Source: Isoperla grammatica (Eukaryota; Arthropoda; Insecta; Plecoptera; Perlodidae). From it: a stretch of DNA of 64,000 nucleotides. The DNA lies in NCBI GenBank assembly GCA_945910005.1, contig OX246740.1, positions 48,772,853 through 48,836,852 on the forward strand. The letters are read 5' to 3'. The position numbers and the translations under genes are program-made. Position 1 is the first letter of the stretch. Every line of letters begins with the position of its first letter. The notes below the pieces were generated by a model. That model did not search any database. It worked only from the letters and a program-made list of their open reading frames with translations, and had not been told where the DNA came from. This document shows positions 48,901 through 64,000 of the stretch, piece after piece.

Positions 48901-50655
48901 CCTGATGATGCCAATACCGTCTCGGTTCGATTCCTGTATCGGTGATTCTATGATGATTCTTGTTGCGCTTTATCATAGACAAGACCAGGTGGGTGACGTC
49001 ACAGGCCTAATAGTAATAGTCTGGGTTCATTTCTGATGATGCCAATACCGTCTCGGTTAGATTCCTGTATCGGTGATTCTATGATGATTCTTGTTGCGCT
49101 TTATCATAGACAAGACCAGGTGGGTGACGACTGACGTGACGTCACAGGCCTAATAGTAATAGTCTGGGCTCATTCCTGATGATGCCAATACCGTCTCGGT
49201 TCGATTCCCGTATCGGTGATTCTATGATGATTCTTGTTGCGCTTTATCATAGACAAGACCAGGTGGGTGACGTCACATGGCTAATGATAGTCTGGGTTCA
49301 TTCCTGATGATGCCAATACCGTCTCGGTTCGATTCCTGTATCGGTGATTCTATGATGATTCTTGTTGCGCTTTATCATAGACAAGACCAGGTGGGTGACG
49401 ACTGACGTGACGTCACAGGCCTAATAGTAATAGTCTGGGCTCATTCCTGATGATGCCAATACCGTCTCGGTTCGATTCCCGTATCGGTGATTCTATGATG
49501 ATTCTTGTTGCGCTTTATCATAGACAAGACCAGGTGGGTGACGTCACATGGCTAATGATAGTCTGGGTTCATTCCTGATGATGCCAATACCGTCTCGGTT
49601 AGATTCCTGTATCGGTGATTCTATGATGATTCTTGTTGCGCTTTATCATAGACAAGACCAGGTGGGTGACGTCACATGGCTAATGATAGTCTGGGTTCAT
49701 TCCTGATGATGCCAATACCGTCTCGGTTCGATTCCTGTATCGGTGATTCAATGGTGATACTTGTTGTGCTTTATCATAGACAAGACCAGGTGGGTGACGT
49801 CTGACGTGACGTCACAGGCCTAATAGTAATAGTCTGGGTTCATTCCTGATGATGCCAATACCGTCTCGGTTAGATTCCTGTATCGGTGATTCTATGATGA
49901 TTCTTGTTGCGCTTTATCATAGACAAGACCAGGTGGGTGACGTCACAGGCCTAATAGTAATAGTCTGGGTTCATTCCTGATGATGCCAATACCGTCTCGG
50001 TTCGATTCCTGTATCGGTGATTCTATGATGATTCTTGTTGCGCTTTACGTATTTATTATTGTCATCATGTTATTAGAGACGAGTGGGGGAGGAGGGGGGG
50101 GGACGATAGATGAAGATAAAGGACAATTACAGAAAACACGTGCTTTAATGAGTGATATCCCCCTTTCATTGTACTTTGCTACTTCCACTGCCCTGATCAG
50201 ATCTTCTGAGCTCAGTACATTTTCCCTAGTCTATTTCTCCACCTTGTCCTCCAGTTTCTCCAATCCCAGCTCTTCTACCATCCTTGTCACACTCTCATAC
50301 TCCATAGATGTCCTTTTATACTTATCTCCTTCCACCTTTTCCCCTTCTTGCCGCTCTTTTTTGAACTTCCTCCACGTTTTTTTTTATCATTTATAAGTTT
50401 ATGAGTAACAATGAATCCAGTTTGCATGTTTTAATGTCTTCTTGTGTTCTCAGGGAGCTCGCCCGGGCCCAGGGCTACCCCATCATAAGGGTGGACTGCA
50501 CCAGTCACTTCTCAGCGCTGGCCGTCGCTAGGCTAGGCATGGAATGTATCTACTCTCTCGCATACGAAGATTACAAGGTCGAGGGAAGCGACAAACCAGT
50601 CTTCACTCCCGCACTTCCACACACCAAAGTCATGACGTATGTGCAGAGGGTGTAG
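33827..50655 (+). CDS. AANAT1: Arylalkylamine (dopamine) N-acetyltransferase, four exons
   Basis: The product is a GNAT-superfamily enzyme that transfers acetyl from acetyl-CoA to dopamine, serotonin and related amines in the cytosol. In arthropods this serves amine inactivation, cuticle tanning and melatonin synthesis. Joining 33827-33904, 37289-37487, 47468-47747 and 50454-50655 gives 252 residues with intron phases 0, 1 and 2, GT/AG borders and one stop, the usual family length. Visible landmarks: FFFKDEPLN with Glu63 at the position of the Drosophila catalytic Glu; the acetyl-CoA loop R173-G-R-G-I-A178 (R/Q-x-x-G-x-G/A); and CTSHFSA (201-207) with Ser203 and Ser206. Relative to my memory of Drosophila Dat (SSHYS), Thr202 replaces the first Ser; whether that matters is unknown. 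Introns 2 and 3 are filled by tandem arrays derived from the exon borders. I saw no frameshift. Confidence 0.93.
33902..34150 (+). repeat. Two-copy duplication starting at the exon 1 donor
   Basis: ACGGTGAGATTT occurs at the exon 1/intron 1 border (33902) and again at 34028. Downstream, both copies share AAGGTGGAGGAAT, a GTTTTGG(G/A)TCCT core and CTGCAC/CTGGTTATGGG-type sequence, giving a unit of about 126 bp. The second copy is clearly diverged. In one frame both encode a similar peptide (GGGITQGVVLGPLLF versus GGGMVQGAVLDPLLF). Confidence 0.7.
34160..37280. other. Intron 1 remainder
   Basis: AT-rich. It contains a 30-bp local duplication (AAGATTTTAATTTTTAA..AGTAGGCCTAT at 34529-34588), a tRNA-like fragment at 35430, an A/T low-complexity patch (35970-36045) and a G run (37091-37107). 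It ends with the acceptor CCCCGTGTTGCAG at 37288. Confidence 0.6.
35426..35492 (+). mobile_element. tRNA-like pseudogene or SINE head
   Basis: GAGTGGTCAAGGCGCCCACC resembles an A-box region, and CTGGGTTCGATTCCCAG forms a perfect 5-bp T stem with a normal 7-nt loop. The acceptor and anticodon stems do not pair well, so a functional tRNA gene is unlikely. Confidence 0.5.
37289..37487 (+). CDS. AANAT1: AANAT coding exon 2
   Basis: Encodes residues 27-92 plus one base of residue 93: VPEVPRVRMDDYTIVQMTDN through ...ALSSIPD. It carries the conserved Tyr-x-Ile N-terminal strand and KDEPLN with Glu63. The donor GACG|GTGAGA ends the exon in phase 1. The last 30 nt together with this donor form the seed of the array that follows. 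Confidence 0.93.
37455..38400 (+). repeat. Tandem array of the exon 2 3' end and splice donor
   Basis: Units of about 79-84 bp contain the end of exon 2 (GAGTACGCGCTAAGCTCCAT then CCCTGACG), the donor GTGAGAACGG, GTCCTATGACGTGTTAA and a G-rich spacer. About 12 units start near 37461, 37543, 37622, 37704, 37787, 37866, 37949, 38032, 38116, 38184, 38265 and 38300. The first six copies are nearly identical to the real exon; copies become steadily more diverged with distance (GAGTTTGCGCTCAGATTCAT, then GCTCAGTTCCATCCCAGATG). Most copies keep a GT donor. Confidence 0.93.
38845..38905 (+). mobile_element. SINE body fragment
   Basis: GCTGAAGAGGGGCACACTC and CTGGTAAAACTTGTGTG match the 3' body of the SINE at 7331-7556. 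Confidence 0.5.
39630..39752 (-). mobile_element. tRNA-derived SINE head, minus strand
   Basis: On the minus strand: GATAGAGGTAGCTCAGCGGT (A-box), AAGACGCGAGACTC, then GGTTGCCGGTTCGATACCGG (B-box), followed by the SINE body AAGTTTTTCCGAGG then TTTTCCTCAGTCACAAGGCG. The cloverleaf-like head is better preserved than in the copies at 7331 and 7690. Confidence 0.65.
39755..41110. other. Intron 2 AT-rich DNA
   Basis: No exon or clear repeat family. A small direct repeat (TTATAACGCGTACAAATA region versus AATCAATGCGTACAAA) lies at 40755-40860. Confidence 0.45.
41288..41744. mobile_element. hAT-like element nested inside the outer transposon
   Basis: The ends CAGCAGTACTCAAACTG and, inverted, CAGTGGTACTCAAACTT with GCGGCCCTCC/GGAGGGCC-type sub-terminal sequence are typical of hAT. 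A perfect 8-bp target duplication CAGTAGGG flanks it (41280-41287 and 41745-41752). There is no transposase frame. Confidence 0.88.
41490..41670 (-). mobile_element. Third-level repeat inside the hAT-like element
   Basis: On the minus strand it begins GCAGTGGCGTAACTAGGAAT, a common transposon terminus, and runs to CGAGTCAAAGCGTAAAACTC. The other end was not delimited. It appears to be a separate insertion or internal module. Confidence 0.5.
42205..43510 (+). repeat. 171-bp satellite, eight copies, with dimeric higher order
   Basis: AGTCGCTAGCGTTGGG recurs at 42223, 42394, 42564, 42735, 42905, 43076, 43245 and 43419 (spacing 169-174). Copies 1, 3 and 5 share one set of variants (AAATAGTCGC, GGGACTC, CAACGCGACC); copies 2 and 4 share another (AAACAGTCGC, GGGCCTC, CAACGACC). 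This shows an about 341-bp dimer amplified later. Distal copies 6-8 are mixed. It abuts the acceptor array directly. Confidence 0.93.
43540..47612 (+). repeat. Tandem array of the exon 3 acceptor and 5' exon part, 28 units
   Basis: Units of about 120-154 bp (mostly about 145) hold a pyrimidine tract, TGTCCTGCAG|GCATGTCCCTG and about 95 nt of exon 3 (to GGAGGCGAGCGTGAAG), then GTCAGCCCC and a short spacer. The 28th unit is the real exon 3. Three units (43556, 46477, 47343) have a shortened form beginning GCATCG. Two have GTGCAG instead of CTGCAG. An 868-bp block of six units is repeated (45879-46746 and 46747-47612). In nearly every unit the exon-like part ends in AAG|GTCAGC, a plausible donor, so each unit resembles a complete mini-exon cassette. 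Confidence 0.95.
47468..47747 (+). CDS. AANAT1: AANAT coding exon 3
   Basis: Completes Gly93 and encodes residues 94-185, MSLMAVSSTGELVGVCLNGV to ...ATALIDKT, plus two bases of Arg186. It includes the acetyl-CoA loop RGRGIA. I chose the last array unit as the true 5' end because only it continues in frame into PNPKFQKILRLLANVERQAD and the remaining GNAT core. Its 5' border heads the upstream array and its 3' border (AAGACCAG|GTGGGT) heads the downstream array. Confidence 0.93.
47734..50046 (+). repeat. Tandem array of the exon 3 splice donor, about 17 units
   Basis: Each unit contains the last 14 nt of exon 3 (ATAGACAAGACCAG), the donor GTGGGTGACG, and intron sequence ending GTTGCGCTTTATC. 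Units are 131 bp, or 143 bp when an extra GACTGACGTGAC is present. Starts include 47734 (real), 47865, 47996, 48139 and so on to about 49919, then a final partial unit to 50046. Homogeneity is very high. Most units carry TGACGTCA, and all carry a tRNA B-box-like GGTTCGATTCCTG or GGTTAGATTCCTG. Confidence 0.95.
50454..50655 (+). CDS. AANAT1: AANAT coding exon 4 (last)
   Basis: After TGTTCTCAG the exon completes Arg186 and encodes ELARAQGYPIIRVDCTSHFS through ...TKVMTYVQRV and a TAG stop. The CTSHFSA segment and ARLGM turn are characteristic of the AANAT C-terminal half. It has no array at its acceptor, the only AANAT internal border apart from the exon 2 acceptor without one. Confidence 0.93.
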
Positions 50656-52210
50656 TGTTATAGAACGAAGAGACTTGAGTAGACTGCACCATTTTTAAAA
50701 CTTTTATCGGGAATAACCACCAAGTGTTGTTATTGTACCTATATACGATATGATGAAGAGCTCCTGTTGACAATATGGCGGTGGTAGTGGTTAATGATCC
50801 GGGAAATGGTGGTTCTGAAGGTGGTGCGGTGGTTATCGATAAAATCGCACGTGAGGCTGCAATAGTCGATGTTGGTATCGACAAATCTCGTCGATGTTCG
50901 ATTAATTAAGGAGACGACGTAAGGAAGATATCCGCAGGAGATCAAAAACTGGTTTGGCGATCTTCATTAAGAATAATTACATTTATTCGAAGATGATGTT
51001 ATGATTATTTAAAATTATCAAACGAATGATAGGTAAAAGCAGAGCAAGCAGCACCGACTTTAAATTGCAGCCTTTCGTGAGAATATAGTTTTAAGAGTGT
51101 AAAAATGTAACTTTTATCAAATAACTAAAATTCAGTTGTATAATATCAATGTTAACAAAAAAGAGAGATGTTTCAGTCTGTACATAATATTTAAATAGAC
51201 ATTTCATTCAATTTATAATTAAGGTAAATTTTATTAAAAGTTTGTCCATAAAAATTGTCGCCTATCATATTTCATCGCGTGAAAATATTCCAAAAAATAA
51301 ATGCTCATACTAACATCACAGCTTTATTGTAAGTGTCGTAGAAAACCTATGCGCAGCAACTTTAGTTGTGTACAAAAAAACTATTTAAAAAAATCTACGG
51401 GTTAGAAAATATATGTAAAGCTTTGATATGAATTTTATTGATGTTAATTATTAAACTTTGTTTAAAAATGAAAAGGTTGACGGAGAAATGTCTAGGATGG
51501 TATAAAAATTAAAATATGACTCAACGTCAATCAAAAGGGCCGGCATAACTCTCTTTCAAAATGCACAAGTAGTAGATAGCCCGTTGAGTTTCAATGTGTT
51601 TTTCTATCTTTGATAACCTATTTACAATTTCATACCTTTTAAAGATAGATGAGATGCAATTACGTTAAATTCACCTCAATTATAGATGTTAATTTGTATA
51701 GATTCACCTTGCTGTGTCAATACAACGAACATGTATATACAATACATCTCTTCCCAGTGTTTCACGGTGTACCTTACCTCCTAGGTAGTAGATACTGTGA
51801 AATATCTTCAATGTGATATAGAATAGATAACAGATAACTAGAGTTTCTACAATAATATCATGATATAAGTAGTTCACGAATAATTACATGAAAGTACTGA
51901 TGAAAACAGAATATGTAACCTAAGTCATTTCATCACAAAAGCGAAACAACATATTTCGAAATTTGGAATGTTAACATCGACAAGGGAAGGTACAGTTTTA
52001 GAGTGAACGTTATTGTATGTGTTAAGCTTTTTCATCACGAAAAAATTATAAATGTTAACAGATAATTTAAACTAGGTTTACTATAAACCCGATGTCAATT
52101 GAGACGAGTGTAAGAGAGAATGTTTAAAAGGAAATGATGATTATGTATGTATGTATGTAAGTTTTGTTGAAAATAAAAAAAATACTACAAAATATATGTA
52201 TTTTTGAACC
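50656..52210 (+). other. AANAT 3' UTR / downstream region
   Basis: AT-rich non-coding DNA. Candidate polyadenylation signals AATAAA lie at 51296-51301 and 52172-52177; the second follows a short (TATG)n run. I cannot tell which is used. Confidence 0.4.
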
Positions 52211-52419
52211 TGTGCCATCATTTCATTTCTATGACAGTTCCAGATAATTCCCAGATACATCTCACTCTATTTGCAAATTTACTATGCAGAATGTATTGAT
52301 AGAATAATTACTAAGGGCGTATTCACGTGACGCCACAATTCGGCTATATTGGAGGGAAAAATGTGTTGACTTTTGAGCTGTCAATAGAAGACGAATTAGG
52401 TTCAGGACGAAAAAAAACT

Positions 52420-52475
52420 GAACCGGGAATCGAACACTGGTTCTTCTATATTGAAAACTGAAAGCAGGAAAAAAT
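52420..52475 (-). mobile_element. tRNA-like SINE head fragment, minus strand
   Basis: On the minus strand it reads CCTGCTTTCAGTTTTCAATA then GAAGAACCAGTGTTCGATTC and CCGGTTCAG. It is the same family as 32285-32350. Confidence 0.5.
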
Positions 52476-52920
52476 AAGAAAGCATGGGAGAGGTTGGTAG
52501 TGGTTAGTAACAACACAAAGGAATTAATGAGAAACATGCCAAAGTTAAATAAATAGTAAATACCTGCCAGGCAGAATTGGTACAGCTGTAGAAGAAGGCC
52601 AATGTTACTTCCGGCAATCCTAGCAGTTCTTTCCGGTTTGTTCTCAGTCACTGGGAAGTTGCTGGAATGGGTAACAGTCCTAATGGTAGATTATTAGATT
52701 TCTATTCTACTCAGATACTTTCTTCTGAATACAAAACTATTTCAGTTACAAATTCTACAAAGTATTTTAAATTCACAAAAGGTAACTCGAAACTCAAAAA
52801 TCATTATTAAAAACTAAAGCGAGCAAGTAATAAGATATTTTTAGTAATGATAAATAAAAATAAATTGGTACGTTTGCCATATTAATGACTTCCTGCCACT
52901 GTGTGCGATGTGTTCAGCGT

Positions 52921-53062
52921 GGATATCAGTGGTGGGTGTGCTCGGCCTTGAATGAAGCTTTCAGCCTATCAGTACAACCTCCGACTACTTAGTTTGAGAA
53001 ATAGAGCACACTGATTGGCTGAAAGATTCAGCCACACCAAGCACTTCCCCAACTGAAATCTA
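52921..53062. mobile_element. Foldback MITE, about 140 bp
   Basis: The left arm GATATCAGTGGTGGGTGTGC ... GAAGCTTTCAGCCTATCAGT pairs with the right arm ACTGATTGGCTGAAAG ... AACTGAAATC with several mismatches. Confidence 0.65.
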
Positions 53063-53064
53063 GA

Positions 53065-56000
53065 CTTTAGGGCTTGATGACAATAATCGTTCGCTTAGAA
53101 TTGCAAATATATATGTGCGCCTATGGTTTCAATACTTTACTCGGCACCTCCACCAAAATCAAACTGCTTTTCAATTTTATTGATGTAACGTTAATTATTT
53201 AAATGCTTCTACATACTTTTCCTTTCGCACTTTATTATACATCAGCTGTATCTTAAGGAAATTGCGTTAGTTTGCAATATGTGTGTGACTTGTGAGTACG
53301 AAAAATACATACATCTTTATCTAAAAAAAAAATAACAGAATATAACTAAAATGATATCAAGTAAATATTTGTATTTCTGTTTTAAATTCAGTATCAATAT
53401 TTTCTCTCTAGAACATCTTTAGTTCATATTTGCTAGCTGTGTATTCATAAAAGGCATTGAACGAAGTCGTCGTGAATGGAAACTTTCGCTAAACATTTGG
53501 AATACGAAATCCTAGAGACAGACGAAAATGTGACGATTCGTTGGCTAATGAAAAACGGCTTCTAGTTTTTGGAGAATGCATGCTGTAGTGGGTGGTATAA
53601 CATATGAATGCCATTACAGATTATGAGTTGGACGTTTATCCTTGTAATTGCATTCCATAGATGTTTTCACTGTAAATGTTAAAATTAATTTTTATAAATA
53701 ATGTTTTAACTAAAATGTTGCTTTTGTAGAGGGCAAAACTTCCACCTTTAGAGATCATGCAACCACCCAACATTTAATTAACAAACATACATTAGGAGGC
53801 ACAGGACCTTATAGGAAGTACAAGGATTCAAATAAGCAATAAAAACAAATTCTTCTTACTAACAAATGCTTATATTTACCTTACCATACACATCTTGATA
53901 CTGCTAACGGTATTGGTAACCAAGCAAATAAATTAGAAATACTCACATGTTCATGGACAAAAACACAGGCAAAAGTGTGGAATGAATTCAGCAAAATAAA
54001 TAACTCCAGATAACCCGTACAACTTAGGTTTCTACTACCGTATTCAAAAAAATATTTACATCCATTTGCAAAACGGTTCAAACGCAGATTACGCCCTTCA
54101 TTAATAACAAGAATAACGTGATGTTGACCTCGATTTAATGCTAAAAATATAGTAGCAATCCAAAAGGCTCTTCGCACAACAATCGTTCCGGTACAAAACA
54201 GGCAGCGACAACATTCGTCTCATTTCGTTTGGTTCAGTTAAGCTCACACGTATCTGAGTTCGTGTCATCGTCATCAGTCCAATCAATGGAGCAACAGGTT
54301 AACTTTGGCACACTGCACAAAAATTCTGTCTACATAAGTTTTCATTCTCAAACTAAAGAGTTTTGTTGCAGGTGCAGAAAAAATGAACTCCAATTATACA
54401 CATAAAAACATTTTCATCTAAGTATCTAGTTTAAGAGTATGAAGCTCTGTACACAAGTCACAGGGTTTGAAAACGGTGTAGTTTTGCGATGGCATTCACA
54501 AAATATCTAAACAGGTGCATCCGTCACAGCAAAGACAACACCTATGCTCAGAACACTATTTGAACGAACTGCAGAGAGTATTCAACAGACAATAAACACA
54601 CTACAAACAAATAAACATCGTCATTTACGTATTTGTGCGGTGCGCTGGTCAACATTAACATAGAAACATGCAAACATGAGGAGAATTAGGGTTTCTTGGT
54701 TGGCACGTCGATTTGAAATCCGTTATCAATGAGAACAGAAACAAAACATATAGAAGAAGTAACATACGTATTGTGTATAGTACATTTACGTACATATTAC
54801 TCAGTGTTACAATGTTATTAATCCAAAGGTAACTTTTGCTATCAATCCCCCAATTTAAGCCAAGATATGTTACAAATTTGCAAGATGGGGTAAATAAATA
54901 AAGTTTCATTTCATTCTGCTATATAATCTGCCCTAAAACATTGTAACCAATATCTAATCCCAAACCCAGATAATACGTGCGTCCTTCGAAACCTTGTGCA
55001 CACCATTTGTTTCGGTTTCTTTCTATTAAGTACACTAAATTAGAAGCATCATATAAAATTTATATAAACAATGTCCCATACTTCCAGGTAGAGGAACTAT
55101 CATTGATAAATCAAGAAAGAGTGCATTTGCCTGTATCGAACCTCGGCATTAACTATGCATTACATTATTTTCTGTAACGTATCTAGTTTAGTTAGATATT
55201 TTAAGGAAAAATTTAGAGTTCAATAGCTATGTAGCATAGGCCTATAGGTCTGACCTGACAACTTGTACCAATTTTGGTGTTATATCGGCCAACTATAATA
55301 CGAGTCGCTAGCCTATACCATACTTTAGAACAGCATTTGGAAGAGTCAATTTACGGTAAGTAGAATTCCTTGTAAATAGAAGACTGGAAATATGCCGATT
55401 AGTATAACTACTTTTACTAGCATCATACTAGTAGCTAGTGGACCAAAAAAAGCTCACTTTTCAATGCTCATGTGAAAGAACCAGAGTGCGGAAAAATGAA
55501 TTGGGTTACATGTACAGGTTTTAGATCCCAAGTGAAGCAGATCAAAAAGTTGTTGGTTTTAACTTTTAACTCAAGTACTACAGAAGAAAGAGCAATTTTA
55601 GAATGGTTGGTTCTTGGTTTCTATTACATACCAACATGAATGCATTGTAAAGTGAGCTACTTTGCCTACTTTAAAACACCCTTGTATCAATTTGATTCAA
55701 GAATGGAAGAAATAGAGTTTATAAAAGCTATTCAACAACTTGCTGTCACATAGTGATTCTGCAGATATCAGTCTCTCAATATTTAACACAAAAAATTACT
55801 TTCTCCCTCGAATCATAACACAAGATAGTACAAAAAACGAGTGTTGACCATAATTTTGAATCTCTTGCGATTGTTTAATTTCAACCAATCCATAATCTAG
55901 CCTGGTTGATATTGCCGTTACATGGGATGATTCTGTCAATTCTTGTATATAGTACGCACTCAAAACTCAAAATAAATACAAACTACTATCACCAACAACG

Positions 56001-58240
56001 TGCAATTGTGCAGATTTTCTCTGGGATGACTTGCGGCTTCTCCGGATTACATAAGGCCAATTAATTAGGAGCTACAAACTGCAGTTCTTCAGAGGGGATT
56101 TAAATCAAGCAGTTTCTTAGTTAGTTGGTACACGTAGCCGATTTAGCGTCTTGGTTTGTGCACTGCGAGGGTACTTGAGATGGTTTATTCGACGATTACA
56201 GCATTACTAGAGTACGTAAACGTGAAAACACCAATGAATAATTCATATGGGGCAATGTTGTGTTACAAGCATCTAAAATTCAATTACAAATTTAAAAAAT
56301 AACTAGTTTCCTACATCTCCTTCATGCGAGTGGACCAAACAATACCACGATATCGTACTGTGAGGGTTGCCGTTTCTTTTTACACTCAACTCAAACTTGT
56401 GTGCTGGCACCAGTGTTCTAACCATCCTGTTTATTTTATCTTCCAGCTAACTTAAACTTTAACAGCTGTTGCAGACTGAAATAAATCTCAATAGTCATGT
56501 GTTTTAAATAATGTATTTAAATAATGTATTCTAGTTTTTTTTTTTTTTACATCATTGTGTACATAAGACATAACTGATAGGATCCGGTTTGAGGTGATAA
56601 TTTACTTTGTCCCTAGATTTAGGATCCTTAAGTGATACACTGACAAGGTGAGATCAACGGTTTAGAATGAATGGTGGTCAAAGTCGACGTGGAAAACTTA
56701 TAATGTAGCCCTACAAAAAACAAACAATATTAATCCAACAATAAACAATAGCTAAAATGACCAAACAATCTACCCAACACAATTAATTGAACTTTGAAGT
56801 AACAACTGATCTAACCAAAGTAACAAGAGTAAGTAGTGGTAGGATGAGACGTATTGTTTGAAGATAGATACGTAGTTACGGTAAACGTATGTTTTCAAAA
56901 TAATCATGAAACCTTAGTCAAATCATAACAATTCTCTTACAAAATTATATTCAACTAAACACACATACCAAAATGCTGTGTCGCTTAAAACCAATACATA
57001 AGTGTAATAATGCCTGAGAAAATAATAGTCACTGGGTTTAGGTGGAAGTTAAACATTGGAAACTAAATCATTAGAAGTGTTGTGCCAAAATTAATAGTAA
57101 ATGGAAAAATGAGTATGTATCAATTCATACTGTACCATGAAAACAAAATGTTTAGTTTAGAACATAAGCCAAGATATGTTTTTTGTCATAAATATATTTA
57201 ATTTCCTTGTACGAGGTAAAACAAACTCCATGCGTACACGGTTAATTTCTTTCACATTACATGCTGTATAATGATAAATTGAAACATTGTACATGCCACA
57301 AGATCGACTGATTCAACAGCAAACCTTACTCATACAGTTGAGACGAGAACCCTGTACTAGTACTACCAGCCAAACTCTGGTAACTTTCATCAATATGCGC
57401 CCGTAACGTAATTCAAAGAGGACGATTTAATACTGCCGACATTCATAAATATATAAACTACCACAAGCAGGTCAGCATCATCACCACTTACGATGGAATA
57501 AATAATAGTCCACACTCCACACTGGATTGCTTAATAAATGGAAAAGACTACCTTAGACCGCCTTGTTTTCAGTTCCCATAGTGTGTTCACCGAGATCGAT
57601 TGAATTAATGATTTATTAGTGGATTGAATGAATGAAAATTACCTGGTTATGGTAGAACCTATAATGATTTCTGCAATCTAGATAAAGAGTCAAATTTCAG
57701 TGTGAAGTGAATTGGAAAATTCGAATCGAAGAACATGAACAAGAGTTTCTAATTGATTGGAAACTGTAAAACTACGAACAAACATAAAACATAGAGTGAA
57801 ATGAACAATGGGTCGTGAAGAATTGATGAAGATAATGAGGTGTACAAAACAGAGCTGGATTTGTGAGCAGGAGATACACTACAACACCAGTCTACCCAGA
57901 ACCACAACTCTACAATCTACATAACAAATATATACACACGTACTAATAACACAACTTTGCCCATCGAAAGCAGATCCCGTCTACAAATGCGTGCGTAACG
58001 TAAACCAATCCAAAGTCGTTAAAGAAACTGTCGGATACAGAAAGGCAACATTTAACATTATGCAGGTATGAAAGATTCCCCTCTCCCTTCTGAGTCTTCT
58101 GCGAGTTTTTTTCTTTTAAATTTTACAGCCATTTTGTTACCGCTCGACTCCCGCATTTGGGTGGCTCGAACAAAGATGCCTCGCAGTTGTGCCGTTTGTC
58201 TCACTCCCGCCGCCAACCAAGAGGAAAAACGAGGGGGAGT
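53065..58240. other. AT-rich intergenic DNA / HYOU1 3' UTR
   Basis: No exon-like segment on either strand. The convergent genes end at 50655 (+) and 58464 (-), so this is intergenic or long 3' UTR. A T-run lies at 56535-56548. Confidence 0.5.
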
Positions 58241-58463
58241 TTATTTTTTTTTAAAGCTAAGACGACGGTTCATGATCAATTATTATTCTCCAGCACGCGG
58301 GGGTGCAATTCGTTCGTACTAGCGTCAACAGACGAATGTGCACCGGCCCGCGTGTAAAATTCAACACTTAACAGTCGGATACATCTCACACAGTGATAAC
58401 ATTGGGTGGATCACGAGCAGATTAGGTCTCTAAAGAAAAAAAAAAATCCTATTGCCAATTGTG
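58240..58463 (-). other. HYOU1 3' UTR with candidate poly(A) signal
   Basis: Downstream of the HYOU1 stop on the minus strand. AATAAA (58245-58240) lies about 220 nt after the stop. It is GC-richer than the DNA further left. The small + strand frames here (58068-58357) look like chance. Confidence 0.45.
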
Positions 58464-63910
<5,447 letters not shown>

Positions 63911-64000
63911 CTAAGAGCAAACGATCACACTAATTAACCAGTTCAGTGGCGACTTTCCCTCGCGCTTGCCGTGCGCGTAGTGGCCACTTATTTCCCCACG

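Noticed and set aside
47734..50046. CRISPR-like array
   Set aside because: The entire unit repeats, including the part that would be spacer; eukaryotic context; it is a tandem array.
52262..52651. 129-codon minus-strand frame
   Set aside because: It runs through a SINE head fragment and low-complexity hydrophobic sequence with no recognisable domain.
58068..58357. Small + strand frames with a Cys pair (MPRSCAVCL)
   Set aside because: Antisense to the HYOU1 3' UTR; no complete zinc-binding pattern.

Overview
This is an AT-rich, intron-rich animal nuclear sequence, most likely from an arthropod (insect or other hexapod, or crustacean). The reasons are an insect-type arylalkylamine (dopamine) N-acetyltransferase, long introns with canonical GT/AG borders, and many SINEs, MITEs, hAT-, piggyBac- and PIF/Harbinger-like elements and very long microsatellites. 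I cannot fix the species. Exons are GC-rich islands in an AT-rich background.

Layout. 1-29600 shows no gene: it is intergenic or far-upstream DNA filled with repeats. These include a 5S-headed SINE, an 11-bp minisatellite, four copies of a hairpin family, tRNA-derived SINEs, a piggyBac-like element, a hAT-like element, two PIF/Harbinger-like elements, foldback MITEs, and (ATC), (TAAA) and (TAC) arrays of up to about 540 bp. From 29640 a candidate promoter (CCAAT boxes, a perfect CRE, a TATA box, a leader exon with a GT donor) lies upstream of the first gene. A second candidate TATA promoter with a leader exon lies at 32893-32966.

Gene 1 (+ strand) is an AANAT/dopamine N-acetyltransferase with four coding exons: 33827-33904, 37289-37487, 47468-47747 and 50454-50655. 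They join in phase (0, 1, 2) to give 252 residues from start to stop. Gene 2 (- strand, convergent) is the 3' part of HYOU1/GRP170, an ER Hsp70-superfamily chaperone, with exons 63910-63601, 62905-62740, 60483-60208, 59582-59219 and 58501-58464. It ends in the ER-retrieval tetrapeptide HTEL; its 5' part lies beyond the window. The 7.8 kb between the two stops holds 3' UTR/intergenic DNA with few repeats.

The most striking observation is that the AANAT introns are built largely of tandem arrays anchored exactly on exon-intron borders. The exon 2 donor with about 30 nt of exon is repeated about 12 times (37455-38400). The exon 3 acceptor with about 95 nt of exon is repeated 28 times (43540-47467 plus the real exon). 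The exon 3 donor with 14 nt of exon is repeated about 17 times (47734-50046), and most of those units also carry a TGACGTCA palindrome. Smaller two-copy versions occur at the exon 1 donor and at a HYOU1 acceptor (60612-60655). The two genes have no obvious functional link; they are simply neighbours.
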